From: Turbatrix aceti
Taxonomy: Eukaryota > Nematoda > Chromadorea > Rhabditida > Panagrolaimidae
Reading direction: 5' to 3'
Length of the DNA: 64,000 nucleotides
NCBI GenBank assembly: GCA_963969345.1
Contig: OZ017769.1
Span: forward strand, 10,791,725-10,855,724
Part shown: positions 1 to 11,613 of the stretch, piece after piece
Layout: every line of letters starts with the position of its first letter
Numbering within the stretch: position 1 is the first letter of the stretch
Made by a program: the position numbers and the translations under genes
Notes under the pieces: model-generated
What the model was told of the DNA's origin: nothing
The model's database searches: none
What the model saw: only the letters and a program-made list of their open reading frames with translations

Positions 1-112
1 TATTTACCAATTTTTACGCAAGTTAACCAATTTTCGGGACATAGAAAAAATTTTGCGAAAAAACAAGGGGAGAGTCAAAGACTTAGAAAAAATGCATCGA
101 TGCGACTGAAAA

Positions 113-175
113 TTTACGCAAGTATACCAAAGTTTTACGCAAGTATACCAAAGTTTTACGCAAGTATACCAAAAA
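113..175. repeat. Tandem repeat, about 20-bp unit, three copies
   Basis: The unit TTTACGCAAGTATACCAAAG occurs three times in a row. It shares its core with the terminal inverted repeat of the 1-2287 element and probably serves as a subterminal binding array, by analogy with other DNA transposons. Confidence 0.75.
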
Positions 176-1204
176 TCGCGGACGTTCGAGCGCACCAGAC
201 TGCTGAGGCGTTCGCATGTTGCGCGCGAGTCAATGCATTTTGAGGATGTGGATTTCGCACCAAATTACAAAAAAAATGTAACTCAGCCCAAAATTCAGTT
301 TTTTTTATGAAATTTTGTTTACAGACAGTTTCAGGGGCCTTCTTTATGCTGACACAATTCGTTTTTTTTATTTCGTTCAAAATTAACAAAATCGAAGGAG
401 GTATGGTAGAAAAATCGCGGCGCATAAACAAAATGAGCTAGGAAGGCAAACAAAAGCAATTCTGAAGCGGAACAAAATTCTCTAACTGATTTTGAATAAA
501 AAACTATACCTCATCACCTTAGAAGTTTTGAAAAAAATGAAATTTCTGAGAAAAACTAGGTTTTCGGAACTTTTTAGAACTCGATTAAAAAAACTGAGTA
601 CGTCATTCGCTTCAGCGTTCATTTCTGCCCCGGATCCTATGTTTTCGCGTAAATGCATTTCGAACGCGATCCATGCCGATTTTTTTACCGAACCCTACTT
701 TGAAAAATTTTGGTGTCTGCTCACCAAAAAAAGGGAGGTTCAGAAGAAAATTTGCACTGGCGCGCGGAATAAATGTAAAATTCTGACACAATCACTACAG
801 ATGTAAAAGATACTGTAGAATCCGATTCTGATTTTAGTTTTTGGATTACACTTCGAAAAAGTTTCGAAAATTCATTTTTCAGGCAAAAGTTTTAGAAGTT
901 TGAGTTTTTCAGGCATTTGAAAATTATTTCAAAGCATGTTTATATTTTTAATAGATAGAGAATTTTGTTGTGCTTCGAAATCATTTGTAATTTTGCGTGT
1001 AACTTTATTTTTTACCAAGTAATGAGTTTTCTAATACACCTCCTTCAATTTTGGCAAAGATGAAAATTTTGAAAAACGCCAATAGCCCAGTTCGAACGAC
1101 AATACTCGATTCTATTTTATCAAAACAAAAAACTTACAAATATCTATTCAAAAACTTAAGTTTTCGAATTTAGATATAAATTTCGTCCAATTAATTTTAC
1201 AAGT

Positions 1205-1841
1205 TGCGCGTTCTGCGACTTTTCCGTTGTTGAGGAGTCTCAACACGAATATTGCGACGCAGCGCTCGGCTTGATCAGCCGAACTTTGTTCTTTTTTTTG
1301 TCTATGTTCTTTTTTCTCGTTCGTGTTGTAATTGTTGTTTTTTTTTGCGTGAATTGTTTTGGTTTTGTTTCAGACTCATCCGGCGACACCCTCCAAGCAT
1401 GTACAACCTACCGGCACCCTTATCCGAGCAAACCTTCCTCCACCGACGTAGGTTTTTGAATTTTTCCAAGTTTTGGGGCGGTTTCACTATTTTTTGTATA
1501 CCAACCAAGTTTTAATCATTTTTTTTCCATTTTATGCGATTGTGCCATGAGAGTTCTGCGATTTGTTAGGTAGGATTGCGCTGCGACAGCTGGGGTGCCA
1601 AGATTTGGCTTCACAATTGCAGAAAAAGGAAAAAAATGATTGAAGGGCAGTTGGCATCAAATTTTTTAATAAAAATACCTGGGGTTTTATTTTGTATTCA
1701 GTAATTCTTCCAAGCTTTCAGATTACTTCACACAGCCTTCAGACATCCTTGCCTGCGTGCAAAATGTAAGTTTTTGGGAAAAAAATTGAAAACCGGGCTA
1801 ACTTTCTTGGTTTTTAGGCCCAATCGGCTTCACGAGGATGA
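1205..1841 (+). pseudogene. Exon chain with a C-x2-C...H-x3-C finger-like start, inside the TIR element
   Basis: Four segments join in one open frame: 1205-1287, 1374-1447 (after TTTCAG, before GTAGGT), 1722-1765 (after TTTCAG, before GTAAGT) and 1818-1841 (after TTTTAG, ending TGA). The joined reading of about 74 residues begins with a C-A-F-C...H-E-Y-C cluster resembling a C2HC zinc finger, and the tail looks coding in composition. No start codon or upstream exon was found, the first donor (GTTCTT) is weak, and I recognise no family. An AATAAA signal lies near 2121. This could be the 3' end of the element's own gene, a captured host fragment, or chance. Confidence 0.3.
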
Positions 1842-2223
1842 CTTCAGCAGCAAGCGAGAGGCAGCGGTGAAATCGACGTTGACGGCGACGACGTGATGAT
1901 CATTAAGCGATGAAACATCTTCAGAAGCTGCGATCGAGACGTCCGACATGAACACGGTGCAATTACGAGAAGTCCATCAAAAGAAGCACACAGAAGCAAC
2001 AAAACCGAGGAAGAATACCATGCGACATCAGCGGATCATTTTTTTCATCATTTATAATTGTATGTTTTGATTTTTTTTGTTACTTGTTTTTTTTTGTTAC
2101 TTGTTTTGCGAATTTGGACAATAAAAATGTGAAAAGTGAGAAAATTTGGTATACCTAGGTAAAAAGAAGGGACGGGCAACGCGAAAAGCGCGGGAAAAGC
2201 GTTACGCAAGTTAACCAAGTTTT

Positions 2224-2251
2224 ACGCAAGTAGAATTAATTCTACTTGCGT
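2224..2251. repeat. Perfect 28-bp palindrome inside the right hairpin of the TIR element
   Basis: ACGCAAGTAGAATT is followed directly by its reverse complement. Together with flanking 2213-2262 it makes a long cruciform-prone hairpin next to the right terminus of the element. Confidence 0.85.
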
Positions 2252-2287
2252 AAAAACTTGGTTTACTTGCGTAAAAATTGGTAAATA

Positions 2288-2783
2288 GTTGTTGCCTGTG
2301 TCTTGGATGGACAAAAAACAACTTTGATAATTTGTCTGTTTTGTAGTTCTTTTTTGTAATAGTATTGTAGAGCAGTGCTAAAAACGTCCAAATCACACGT
2401 TTGCCAGCATAATACGTGATTTCGCGCGCCGTTGATATCGTATCAGTAGTCATGTTTTTAATCAATTTGAAATAACTTTTTTTTTGATGCACAGAAAATT
2501 CCAGTTTTTTGCATACAGAGGTTTTTTGGGACGTAGAACACGGTCTACTATTTTGTTTTGAAATCTGCTTGAGAATTCCGGAGTTAGAAAAAAAATTTGC
2601 ATATTATCGATTGATTATTGATTTTTTGATATCTCCATCGAATTCCCCGTCATCGATAATGCCTCGTGGCACTTTCACATCAACAATATTAAAACGAGAA
2701 ATATGCGAAATTCAAAAAAAACACACCAAAAACTGTTTTCCAGTCGAGACCATGGGCACATCGTGCAAGCGTTAAAAACATAC
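2288..2783. other. No gene seen between the TIR element and the first Cys-rich-family gene
   Basis: AT-rich sequence. It was searched on the minus strand for the missing third exon (Cys-rich tail) of the neighbouring family member, and no CxxC-rich frame was found. Confidence 0.5.
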
Positions 2784-3563
2784 TTTTCTGTTGTAGACAG
2801 CAATTGGGGCGAATTTCGCGAAGGATTTTGGGTCGTAAATGAGCACGTACTTGGTATTGGTACACTGTTGGTCACTGAACCCAGCATTGGTCAGGATGAC
2901 ACGCAGCGAAGTGTCCAGGATGAGAAACCACTCAAAGCAGTATTCTTCCGAATGAATGATACTTTCGACGTCCGAGAGGACAATCGGCCATCGGGTGTCA
3001 TCTGGAAGCTCGGCCTTGAACTCCAGTTCGTCGGCGATTTCGGTCAACGAATCGGAGAATGGAATGGACACGTAGTAACTCTCATTGGAACAAGCAGCAG
3101 CGCGGAAAAACTGCCTTTCATTGCGAATAACGGGATTGTTGATGTACTTGCTCACGTATCGACGAACAAAATCCACCGTTAACTTGTCAACAGGTGGCAT
3201 TTTGTTCTTCGCGGGAACCACGATGTTGTCAACGATTGGGTCGCATGGAGGTTGAACTTCCAGAAGGAGTGCGGCGCGTTCGCTCTCCAGTTCTCTGATT
3301 TTCTTGTCGTATTCGGCGTTGATCATGCCAACGCGTTCGGTCGTCTCAGGAGGAAAAGATTCCAATAACATCTTCCGTCTCTGCAGAGCGTTGAATTTAA
3401 CAGATAAGTCGTCAAAGACCCAAAAGTCGAGTTCTGGTTTTGTCATTTGACCTAAAATGAGAAAAAAACAACAATAAAAAACTCAAATTAGGCAAAAAAA
3501 CAAACCGAAAACATCGGTGATCGACTGTTTGACAGCTGCCAACGACGTAGCAACGGAAAACAT
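2784..3563 (-). CDS. Coiled-coil / Cys-rich family member 1, Cys-rich tail exon missing
   Basis: Unrecognised protein, one of six related loci here. Exon 1 (3506-3563) encodes about 19 residues and ends in phase 1; exon 2 (2784-3451) starts after CATTTTAG and encodes a helical, charged segment (residues about 30-75) and then a central domain. That domain holds the family signatures IIHSEEY, LDTSLRVILTNAG and FAPIAVYNRK. The exon ends at AAA|GTATGT, the same place and phase as in the full-length members. No third exon is visible downstream; reading into the intron stops at 2772. The 1-2287 element lies just beyond, so an insertion may have removed the tail. The result is either a two-domain protein or a 3'-truncated gene. 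Confidence 0.65.
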
Positions 3564-3846
3564 GGAGACAGGCTTTGATATCCAAAAACAATAACGTAAA
3601 AGAACAAAAAAAAACAAATATCAACCGTTTCGGTAACGATTAGTATACAAAAAAGAAAATCGAAAAACAACCGCAAAAGACAGTTTGAAGACTCTCAACA
3701 CGAAATGAAAAAACGCGGGAAAATGTGCACGCATGAAAAGTGCGCGTTTTTGAGCACGACGGATCTATGCTGTTTGAAGCCATCGGCAGTCTTTTGTTTT
3801 TTTGTTGACTTATCGATTATTTTTACTCCAAAACCTCTCGATAGCG

Positions 3847-6800
3847 ATGTCATCCGACGAAGAAGGCGCTGGCTCGTCTCGACGCTCCAGGCGATCGCGT
3901 GGAAAGCGGTATAACGAACGCCAGGCTGCCCTCGAGAAGCTGCAAAACGCACGGCAGACTGGTCGCTGTCACCGCGAAGACGTCAACGAACTTGTTCAGG
4001 ACATCTACGAGGAGGTCGATGAAGAGGAATTTTCCGAGCGTGTCGGAACTGATTTTGTCATCGACGATGACGGTGCGGGCTACGTCGATCATGGAGAGGA
4101 TATTTTTGAGGACGGCTACGTCGACGAGGAGGAACAGAAGAAGGAAAAGAAGCGGAAAGAACGAAAGGGTTGGTTTTTATTTATTTTTTTGTGTTTTTAC
4201 CGTTACTTTTGTTACGATCATGTTTTTATTACCTTCTTTTTGTTAGGGAACAAAATCCAATACCTATTTTTTTCTACAAATTATGAAAAAAAAATTTTTT
4301 TCTACAATTTATGTACTTTTGCGAATAATGATATTTTTTACATTATTGCAACTTTTTTAGAACAACAATCGAAAAAGAAAGGCGGAATTGCATCCTTCTT
4401 TTCCGTCGCTGCGCCGAAGCCTAAAAATGAACCGGATGGCGACATCAAAAACGACACGGAACTCGAAGCGATGCTCGCTGAACTGGACCAGGCCGACGAC
4501 GTCGATCCGGCTGCCTTTGCCGCTGCTGGTGAAGCCGAAGCTGTCGAAGAAGACCTCCTTCCCCAGGAATCGAGAAACAAGTTCAAGCGAGCAGCTGACG
4601 TCGTTGATTTTGCTCCGCGGCCCGTCAAATTGCCGAGACTGGCCAAGCGTCGCAGATCGCCTCCCTCGAAGCCCGCTGCTGTCGTTAAACCTGATCCTGT
4701 CATGGTGTCGGCCACGGCTCCGATTACGATCGCCAAGGCTCCTTCGTTCTCCGACGATCAACCTGGAATCGGCGACGATTATCACGATCACGCCTTTGAC
4801 GACGACCCACCGAGACCTCCGTCTGTTACGATGGATGATGTCGATTTTGAGGCCGCAGAGGAGATCACGGAAGAATCCAAACCGGTGAAGTCCCTGCAAG
4901 GCTTTGCGCCGTCCTCGCAAATGAAGCATGACCTGTCGAGCTTGGCTGACTTTGAAAACAGGTAGGTTGAGGACTAATTAGTGAAATGATGTACTAAAAA
5001 TCAAAATTTGTTAGGAAATAGGAGGAAACGGTGTTTTTTTGGATAGACAGGGGTGACTACGGTTGCAATTGATATTGGGTAACGGTCATTACTTTTTGTT
5101 TCTGCGGGGTAATTTTTTGTTACTTTTTGGGGAAAAGGTTACTTCATTACTTTATCTTTGTTTTGTTATCCTTCACGATATTTTGTGCTATTTTTTTACG
5201 ATCAATTTGCTTTTTTGAGTTTTTTTGTATATTGCATGTTTTCAGCCTGGTGGACACCTTAACACTCCCTTCCTCTACTACGGTGAATCCCGAAGAGTCG
5301 TCAACTGCCGAGGCCTACCTTGTGTCCAACGAAAAAGGCGACCAGATTCTTCGATTCTACTGGATCGATGCTTTTGAGGACTTGAAAAATGCCGGGCGGG
5401 TGTATCTATTTGGCTTCGTCAAAACCGCGCCGTCAACCTACCAGTCGTGTTGCGTCGTTGTCAATGGCATCACTCATCGCATCTGCTTTGTCCCTCGTTC
5501 GACCCATGCTGACACGGGGGAGGCTGTCCAGATGCACGATGTCTACCTCGAAGTCAAGGAACTCCTCGTCAACAACTACCGGGTTTCGACTTTCAAATCG
5601 ACGCAGACCAAGAGAAAATTCGCGTTTGGTGATGTTGTCGATGCGACTGGTTAGTTTTGTAAGATTTCTGCGGTGGAATTGAGTAAAATTGTGGTTTCAG
5701 AAGAAGTCCTCTGTCTGGAGACTTTCTACGACGCCAACTATCCGGCAGTCACACCGGAAGCAGCAAATCGTGCCAAGACCTTCTGCCGGGTCGCGAACTC
5801 GACTGTCACTGCCCTGGAGCGGCTCATTGTCGAGCGATCCATCCGGGGACCATGCTGGCTCGAGATCTCTGGCGTCGTCGAGACCACGACCAACGGCATC
5901 CGGTCGTCGACCACCGAACGGGAATGGCACGTCGCGATCATCAGCCCGAAGCTGTCGCAGATCAATGTTTTGACTGCCTGGCAGGATGAACCGATGCCCT
6001 CTGCGAGGCTTCTTTCGTTCAACGTTGTCACGATGGCCAATAAGTCGACGAAAAAGCCGGAGATTGTGTTGATTTCGCTCTTGCATTCTAACCAGTACTC
6101 ATTCGTCCGTGCATCGGTTACCGGAACGTGGGATCGTAGGGTTACGTTGCTCGCGCCGCCTACAGGTTGGTTTTTGGAGGGTTTGAACATCGATCTTTAA
6201 AAAGATCGATGTTGTTTGAAGGAAAAAAAATAGGAAAACGTACTTTTAACTAAAAACATGGAACTTTTGCTCGCATGAGAGTAAAGTAACATTTGTTAGT
6301 TTTGTTGCTTACGATGTTTTGAATTACGGTAAATTAAATAACATTTTTTCGTCTATACATTTTTTTTAATTTATTTTTTTTATGCGTTTTTCTAATATTT
6401 TTCTGTTTTTAGGAACCGTGATCCCGTTTTCCTTTGCCAAAGACGCAGAACGGCGTCGCGTTCCTGTCGAAAAGCTGCCCAACGAAAAGGCTCTGCTCAA
6501 CCGTTTTCTAGCCGAAATCAAGAAAATCGATCCCGATGTCCTCGTCGGCCACGATCTTGCCGGCCAACTTGCCCTTCTCCGCGAACGCATGGAGGAGAAG
6601 AACATCCCCGCAAACCTGTGGTCGGCCCTAGGGCGGTTGCGTCGAAAGACGGATGAAAAGCTCAAAAATCAGCCTCAAAACAAGCAGTTCCGGTGGGCTT
6701 TTACGGCTGGAAGACTTTGCCTGGATTCGAAGTGAGTTTTTTATTATTCACGGAATCAAAAGTGAGTTATTGATGGCGCTTTTAGATCCGCAGCGACGGA

Positions 6801-9800
6801 ATTGGTTCACTCACAGTCCTACGATTTGGATGAACTGGTTCAGAAGGTTTTGCTGCCCGTAGATCCGCAGGCCAGGAGGTTGGCTATCGACGCGTCGCAG
6901 ATTGAACGCATTTTTGAGTGAGTTTTATTTTTTTTTATAAAACAGACAAAAAAATGAGGGTTTTGGTGAGATTTTGAGCGTATTTTTGACCACAAAGGGC
7001 AAAAAAGGTCAAGTTGGTGCGAGTGGGTATGTGAACGATAACCCATCCGCTCCGGACCTATTGATGTGTTGCTGTTTTGGGGGAGCTTATATACGTGTAT
7101 GTAGGTGGCTGATTCACGCTTTGCACGCCGCCAGGCAATGGAATAGTTGGCGAGAGAAATGCATCCCTCAACGTTAACCTGAGAGCAGTTTTTTGCGCTC
7201 TGTGCTGTGTTTTGAAAAAATTGCGGTGCGGTAAAAGATGAGCCAGCTCCTGTCAAAGAAAACACGCAGCGCCCGTAGTATGCTAGCCAGCACCCCCACG
7301 TTGATGGATGTAATTCTTTTGTCTCTCTGGACACCCACAGGCAGTAAGCATTCTGTGTAGTTTCGATTCACTCATTCGTATATAAGAGACTCCACTCGGC
7401 TGTACGAACGAGGTCCGGAGCGCATGGTTTACCGTTAAGCTCTTACCCGCACCCCAAGGATCGCTTTCTTCTGTCTAATCACAGTCAAACATGTACCATG
7501 CGTAGTTTCCTTGACCTTTTTCATTTTTTTATAAAAAAATAATTTAAACCTTTTTTTAATTTTGTTATAAAAAAATTATTTAAAAAAGGTCAAGTGAGCG
7601 CAGATGGGTTCTTTTGACGATAACCCATCCGCTCCGGATCTCATTGTTGTTTTGGTGCTTTGAGGAGGCTTATATACATGAATGCAGGAGGGTGATTCAC
7701 ATGTTGCATGCCACCAGGCCATGGAAGGGTCGGCGAGAGAAATGCATCCCTTAGCGTGGCCTGGACGATGTTTTTTTTGCCTGGAGTGATGCTTGTTTGC
7801 TGGTTGATGCACTCTACGCAATAGACAGACATTTGAGAGAAATATGCGGTGTGAGCGTGAAAAATAAGTTACGACATTGAAAAAGGTATCATGCGGAGTT
7901 TCATGATATTTTGTGAGACTTTTTTTTGTTTAAAAAAATCAAAAAAGGTCAAGTTGGTGCACTTGGGTATTTTTTTTTGATAACCCATGCGCTCCGGACC
8001 TCTGATGTGTTGCTGTTTTAGAGGGGCTTATATACGTCTATGCAAGTGGGTGATCCACGTTCTGCAAAGCGGCTGGCAGGGGACGGGGTGACGAGAGAAA
8101 TGCATCCTTCATCATTGTCGGAAAAAAGCATCGTTTAATTTTTTTAAAGGGGGGAAATTTGACATGTAACTTACAGGATTTTTTTTACTTTTGATTACGG
8201 TGTTTTTAGTTCAATTTGTTATTATTCATTTTAGTCCATTTTTACGTTAAAAATCGATTTTTTGTCGACAAGGGGGAAAACGGTTTTTGATGGATTTCAA
8301 GCATAAAATTACAGCCGATTTGCAATTTTTCAGGGATACCTCAGGAAAAACCGATCCTATTTTCAACCTCATCATGTGGTCTGCCCTGGACGCCCAATTT
8401 GCGCACCGCGTGCTCTCCCAGCTGAACGCCATGCCCCTGTTCGTCCAAATCACTCAAATCGTTGGCGGCATCCTCTCCCGCACCCTCATGGGCGGTCGTG
8501 CCGAGCGCAACGAGTACCTCCTCCTTCACGCCTTCTTCAAGGACGACTACGTTGCTCCGGACAGAGCCCTGCCTTTCCATAGGGCCATCGCGTCGCAGAA
8601 GTCCATTGCTGGTGGAAAGGCCAAAATCGAGAAAAAGGAGACGTGCGAGGATGAGGCGGAGGAGCCAGAAGGCACTGGTGGACCGGCAGCGGTGGCGACG
8701 ACCAACAAAAAAGCACAGTACACCGGAGGCTTGGTTTTGGAGCCGAAAAAAGGACTCTATGAGACGTTTATTGTGCTCCTGGATTTCAACAGTCTGTATC
8801 CCTCGATTATCCAGGAATTCAATATTTGCTTCACGACTGTCAAGATGGGACAAAGGGATCAAGCTGTGAGTTTTGTAATTTTTTGGATCGGGAGAGTTTT
8901 GGTGAAAAATCTGTTTTTGGGAGTTTTGCACGATTTTTGGTGTTTTTGACTTTTACGATGTTTTGGACCTAAAATTCTGGTTTTTTTTATATTTTTTATA
9001 TTTCAGAATGAATCCGAACTTCCGCCACTACCAGAAAAAACTCCCCAAGGCATCCTACCACGCGAAATTGCCAAACTTGTCTGTAGTCGTCAAGAAGTCA
9101 AAAAAGAGATGAAAAAGTGTTCCGACAAGTCATCCGAGCGCTACGTTCAATACAACATTCGACAACTCGGCCTCAAGCTCACTGCCAACTCCATGTACGG
9201 ATGCCTTGGTTTTGATGGTTCTCGATTCTGCGCCAAGACTCTGGCAGCCATGGTCACGTCCAAGGGGCGTGAAATTCTGGAGGCCACCCGAACTATGGTC
9301 GAGAACAGTGGATTCAGCGTCATCTATGGTGATACGGATTCCATCATGGTTAATACGAATACGATCAATTTTGGTGAAGCAAGGACAATTGGAAATACGG
9401 TGGGTTTTTTTGTTTGGAGAAGAAATGATTTTTTGAGTAGTTTTCTTATTACTTTTGAGGACTTTGTTACTTCTGACGCTCTAAAAATATTCCTGTTCGG
9501 TATTCTGTGTCGCCTAATGTTATATTTATTTCTGATTGTGATTTTATTACTTTCGGATTACAATATTTTTCGTGTTTTGCACGTAATATTATTATTTTGT
9601 TTTTCCATTACTTTTTCTAGGTTGAAGTTTGTGTTACGACCTAGAAAATGCGCACTTCTTTTTTTTATTTAATTCTGTTTTTTTAGATCAAGCAACTCAT
9701 CAACAAGAGCTACACCAAACTCGTCTTGGACATTGACGGCGTGTACAAGCGTCTTCTTTTGCTGAAGAAGAAGAAGTACGCGGGCCTAGCCATCGACCTT

Positions 9801-11187
9801 GCCGATCCCAGCCGAGCGACGAAGGAACTCAAGGGTCTCGATATTGTTCGTCGCGATTGGTCGGTTCTCGCCAGGGATGTCGGATCGTAAGTTGACCTTT
9901 AAAAATAAATCCAAGATTTGAAATATGTATACGGTCACTTTTAGGCAGGTCGTTGACATCATCCTCGGGTCTCAGGATCACGACGAAATGGTCCAAGCGA
10001 TCAAGGATCTTCTTGCCAAGACGAGGGAAGACATTACGACGGGGCGCGTCGAGCTGCACTCGTTCGAGATTCTCAAGAAGCTAACCCATCGGCCCGAGGC
10101 GTATCGGGATGCCAAGTCGCAGCCACACGTCATTGTCGCCCTTCGACTCAACGCGGAACGCAATGCGAGTTTGAGGAACGGGGATGTCGTCAAGTACATC
10201 ATCTGCAGCGATGGCTCGAATTCGGCGGCCACCCAGAGGGCGTATGCTTTCGTCGAAGTCGAGGACAACAAAGAATTGAAAATCGGTAAGTTTGCTTTCT
10301 TGTGGAGTTTTTAGCATTTTTTGTTTGATTTCAGATACCGACTACTACCTTGCCCACCAAATCCATCCGGTCGTGTCGCGTCTCTGCGAGCCCATCGAAG
10401 ACATCGACGCCTGCCAGATTGCAGAAGCCCTCGGTCTGGACCCTTCCGGCTACAAGCGCCGCCTCCGTGAAGCCGGCGACGACGATTCGGGCTATGGCGA
10501 CGAAAATGCCGAGCCGGGCATTCAGCATGACTTCAACGCCTGCGAGGGCATTTCAATCACCTGCCGTCAGTGCCAGAGGGTGGACATCCATCGCAGCGTC
10601 ATCAATGATGCCGGCAAGCTGGCTTTTGTCGAGTGCCAGGGCTGCGGATTCGATTTTATGACTGATACGCTGGGAACTGAGATTCAGATTGTTGAAAATC
10701 TCAACCGAGCTTTTCAAAAGCTGAAATCGGTGAGTTTGGATGGTTTTTTGGGGCTTGCATAGTGAATTTGAGCATTTTCAGAACGAATACGTTTGTGACG
10801 ACCTCGGATGCGGCCACGTGCTCCCCTTCAAACCTCTCAAAAAAACGGCAACGGGGTATCCGTGTGTCGAGTGCCAATCAGGATTCTACCGTTCCCGATT
10901 CTCAGCCAAGCGCCTCTACGACCAGCAGTGTTTCTTCCAGAAAATAGTCAATCTTGACGCCTTTCTCTCGTCCGAGGCGAAACAAGATCAGAAAGGTGTG
11001 TTTTTTTGAGTGCCAAAAAATCGATTTTTTGTTATTTTTAGTGTCCCTCAATGCTCTCAGCAAGATCGACGCCATCAAGCACGCTCACAAGACGTGGTGC
11101 AACAGAATTGGTCGCGTCCTCGGGGAGAATTCATACAACAGAGTGGATTTGTCATCGATTTTTGGAAACATGATTACGATTCAGTGA
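3847..11187 (+). CDS. DNA polymerase alpha catalytic subunit (POLA1), 13 exons, about 1487 aa
   Basis: Catalytic subunit of the polymerase alpha-primase complex, which extends RNA primers at replication origins and on the lagging strand. Exons: 3847-4168, 4361-4961, 5246-5649, 5701-6165, 6413-6731, 6786-6917, 8334-8865, 9007-9399, 9687-9886, 9945-10285, 10335-10729, 10782-10995, 11042-11187; every junction keeps phase. The N-terminus is acidic with Arg/Lys patches. B-family motifs are intact: motif [15 protein letters not shown] near residue 898, motif [13 protein letters not shown] near 983 and motif C YGDTDS near 1032. Two C-terminal zinc modules follow: CRQC...CQGC near 1312-1335 and C...C...CVEC near 1372-1395. 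Length is close to human POLA1 (about 1462 aa). Intron 6918-8333 is unusually long and carries repeat copies; intron 6166-6412 holds a 12-bp-stem hairpin at 6186-6213. Confidence 0.95.
7001..7194 (+). repeat. CCGGACCT-TATATA repeat copy A (candidate short RNA gene), in POLA1 intron
   Basis: Starts with AAAAAAGGTCAAG, then a GGGTAT...ATAACCC inverted pair, then CTCCGGACCT, a 27-base gap, TTATATAC at 7087-7094, a conserved AGAGAAATGCATCC block at 7153-7166, and a T6 run at 7189-7194. A transcript starting about 25 bases after the TATA box would be about 75-80 nt. The same order of elements is seen in copies B-E. Confidence 0.55.
7259..7522 (-). repeat. CCGGACCT-TATATA repeat copy D, inverted, in POLA1 intron
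   Basis: Read on the minus strand: GAAAAAGGTCAAG at 7522-7510, then CATGCGCTCCGGACCTCG, CTTATATACG at about 7386-7378, a GTGTCCAGAGA block, TTACATCCATCAACG, and a short T4 run near 7259. It resembles copy E (61576-61872) more than its neighbours A-C, so two subfamilies exist. Confidence 0.5.
7582..7778 (+). repeat. CCGGACCT-TATATA repeat copy B, in POLA1 intron
   Basis: AAAAAAGGTCAAG at 7582-7594, GATAACCCATCCGCTCCGGATCT, CTTATATACATG at 7669-7680, the conserved AGAGAAATGCATCC block, and a T8 run at 7771-7778. Spacing matches copies A and C. Confidence 0.55.
7941..8145 (+). repeat. CCGGACCT-TATATA repeat copy C, in POLA1 intron
   Basis: AAAAAAGGTCAAG at 7941-7953, GATAACCCATGCGCTCCGGACCT, CTTATATACGTC around 8027-8038, AGAGAAATGCATCC, and a T7 run at 8139-8145. 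It is closest to copy A, which suggests local tandem duplication inside the intron. Confidence 0.55.
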
Positions 11188-11613
11188 TTTTTTACTCATT
11201 TGTGAATGGTTTTCAACCTTTTAACCTTGTTATTGAAAATGAATGACTTGTAAATTGTTTTTCGTTTTATTTTTGGATCCGACAGAATGTTTGATTTATT
11301 TTTACATTGACAAATACAGATGAACGCAAAATTATTGTTTATCACTTGACAGCTCAAATTCGAGCTTTTGGAGGGGGGGTCCGGATGAGATTTATCCAAG
11401 AAAACAACAATGACACAACATCGGATTTTGACGAAATCAAGACGAAAATGTAGAGAAGAAGTCAATTTACCGCGTTTTTTACTTTTTCGCTTCAAGAGTG
11501 TTCAAAGTTCTGGTACGTTCGCACGTGTTTGTTTGTTCGAGGCCTATTTGTCGTTCAAATATTTTTGTCTCTTTTATTTTCACTCTTCTCTTTTGGTGTC
11601 GTTTGCGGTTACA

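Larger units (their letters stand above)
1..2287. mobile_element. Terminal-inverted-repeat DNA element, left end possibly cut by the window edge
   Basis: The first 30 bases (TATTTACCAATTTTTACGCA and onward) are repeated inverted, with one mismatch, at 2258-2287. Both ends carry subterminal ACGCAAGT(A/T)TACCAA-type units: three tandem copies at 113-175 on the left and a near-perfect 36-bp-arm hairpin at 2213-2262 on the right. The interior is AT-rich apart from exon-like islands at 1205-1841, listed separately. The left boundary touches base 1, so a target-site duplication cannot be checked and the true end may lie outside the window. No transposase was recognised. Confidence 0.6.

Noticed and set aside
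492..806. 104-aa plus-strand frame inside the TIR element
   Set aside because: Low-complexity Lys/Phe/Ser composition, no motif, and no splice link to the exon chain at 1205-1841.
2703..3182. 159-aa plus-strand frame
   Set aside because: Exact antisense of the central domain of Cys-rich family member 1, whose frame, splice sites and paralogues support the minus strand.
7001..8145. Spliced-leader RNA or U6 genes at the TATATA repeats
   Set aside because: Neither the conserved SL1 exon nor the U6 start or core sequence is present after the TATA boxes.
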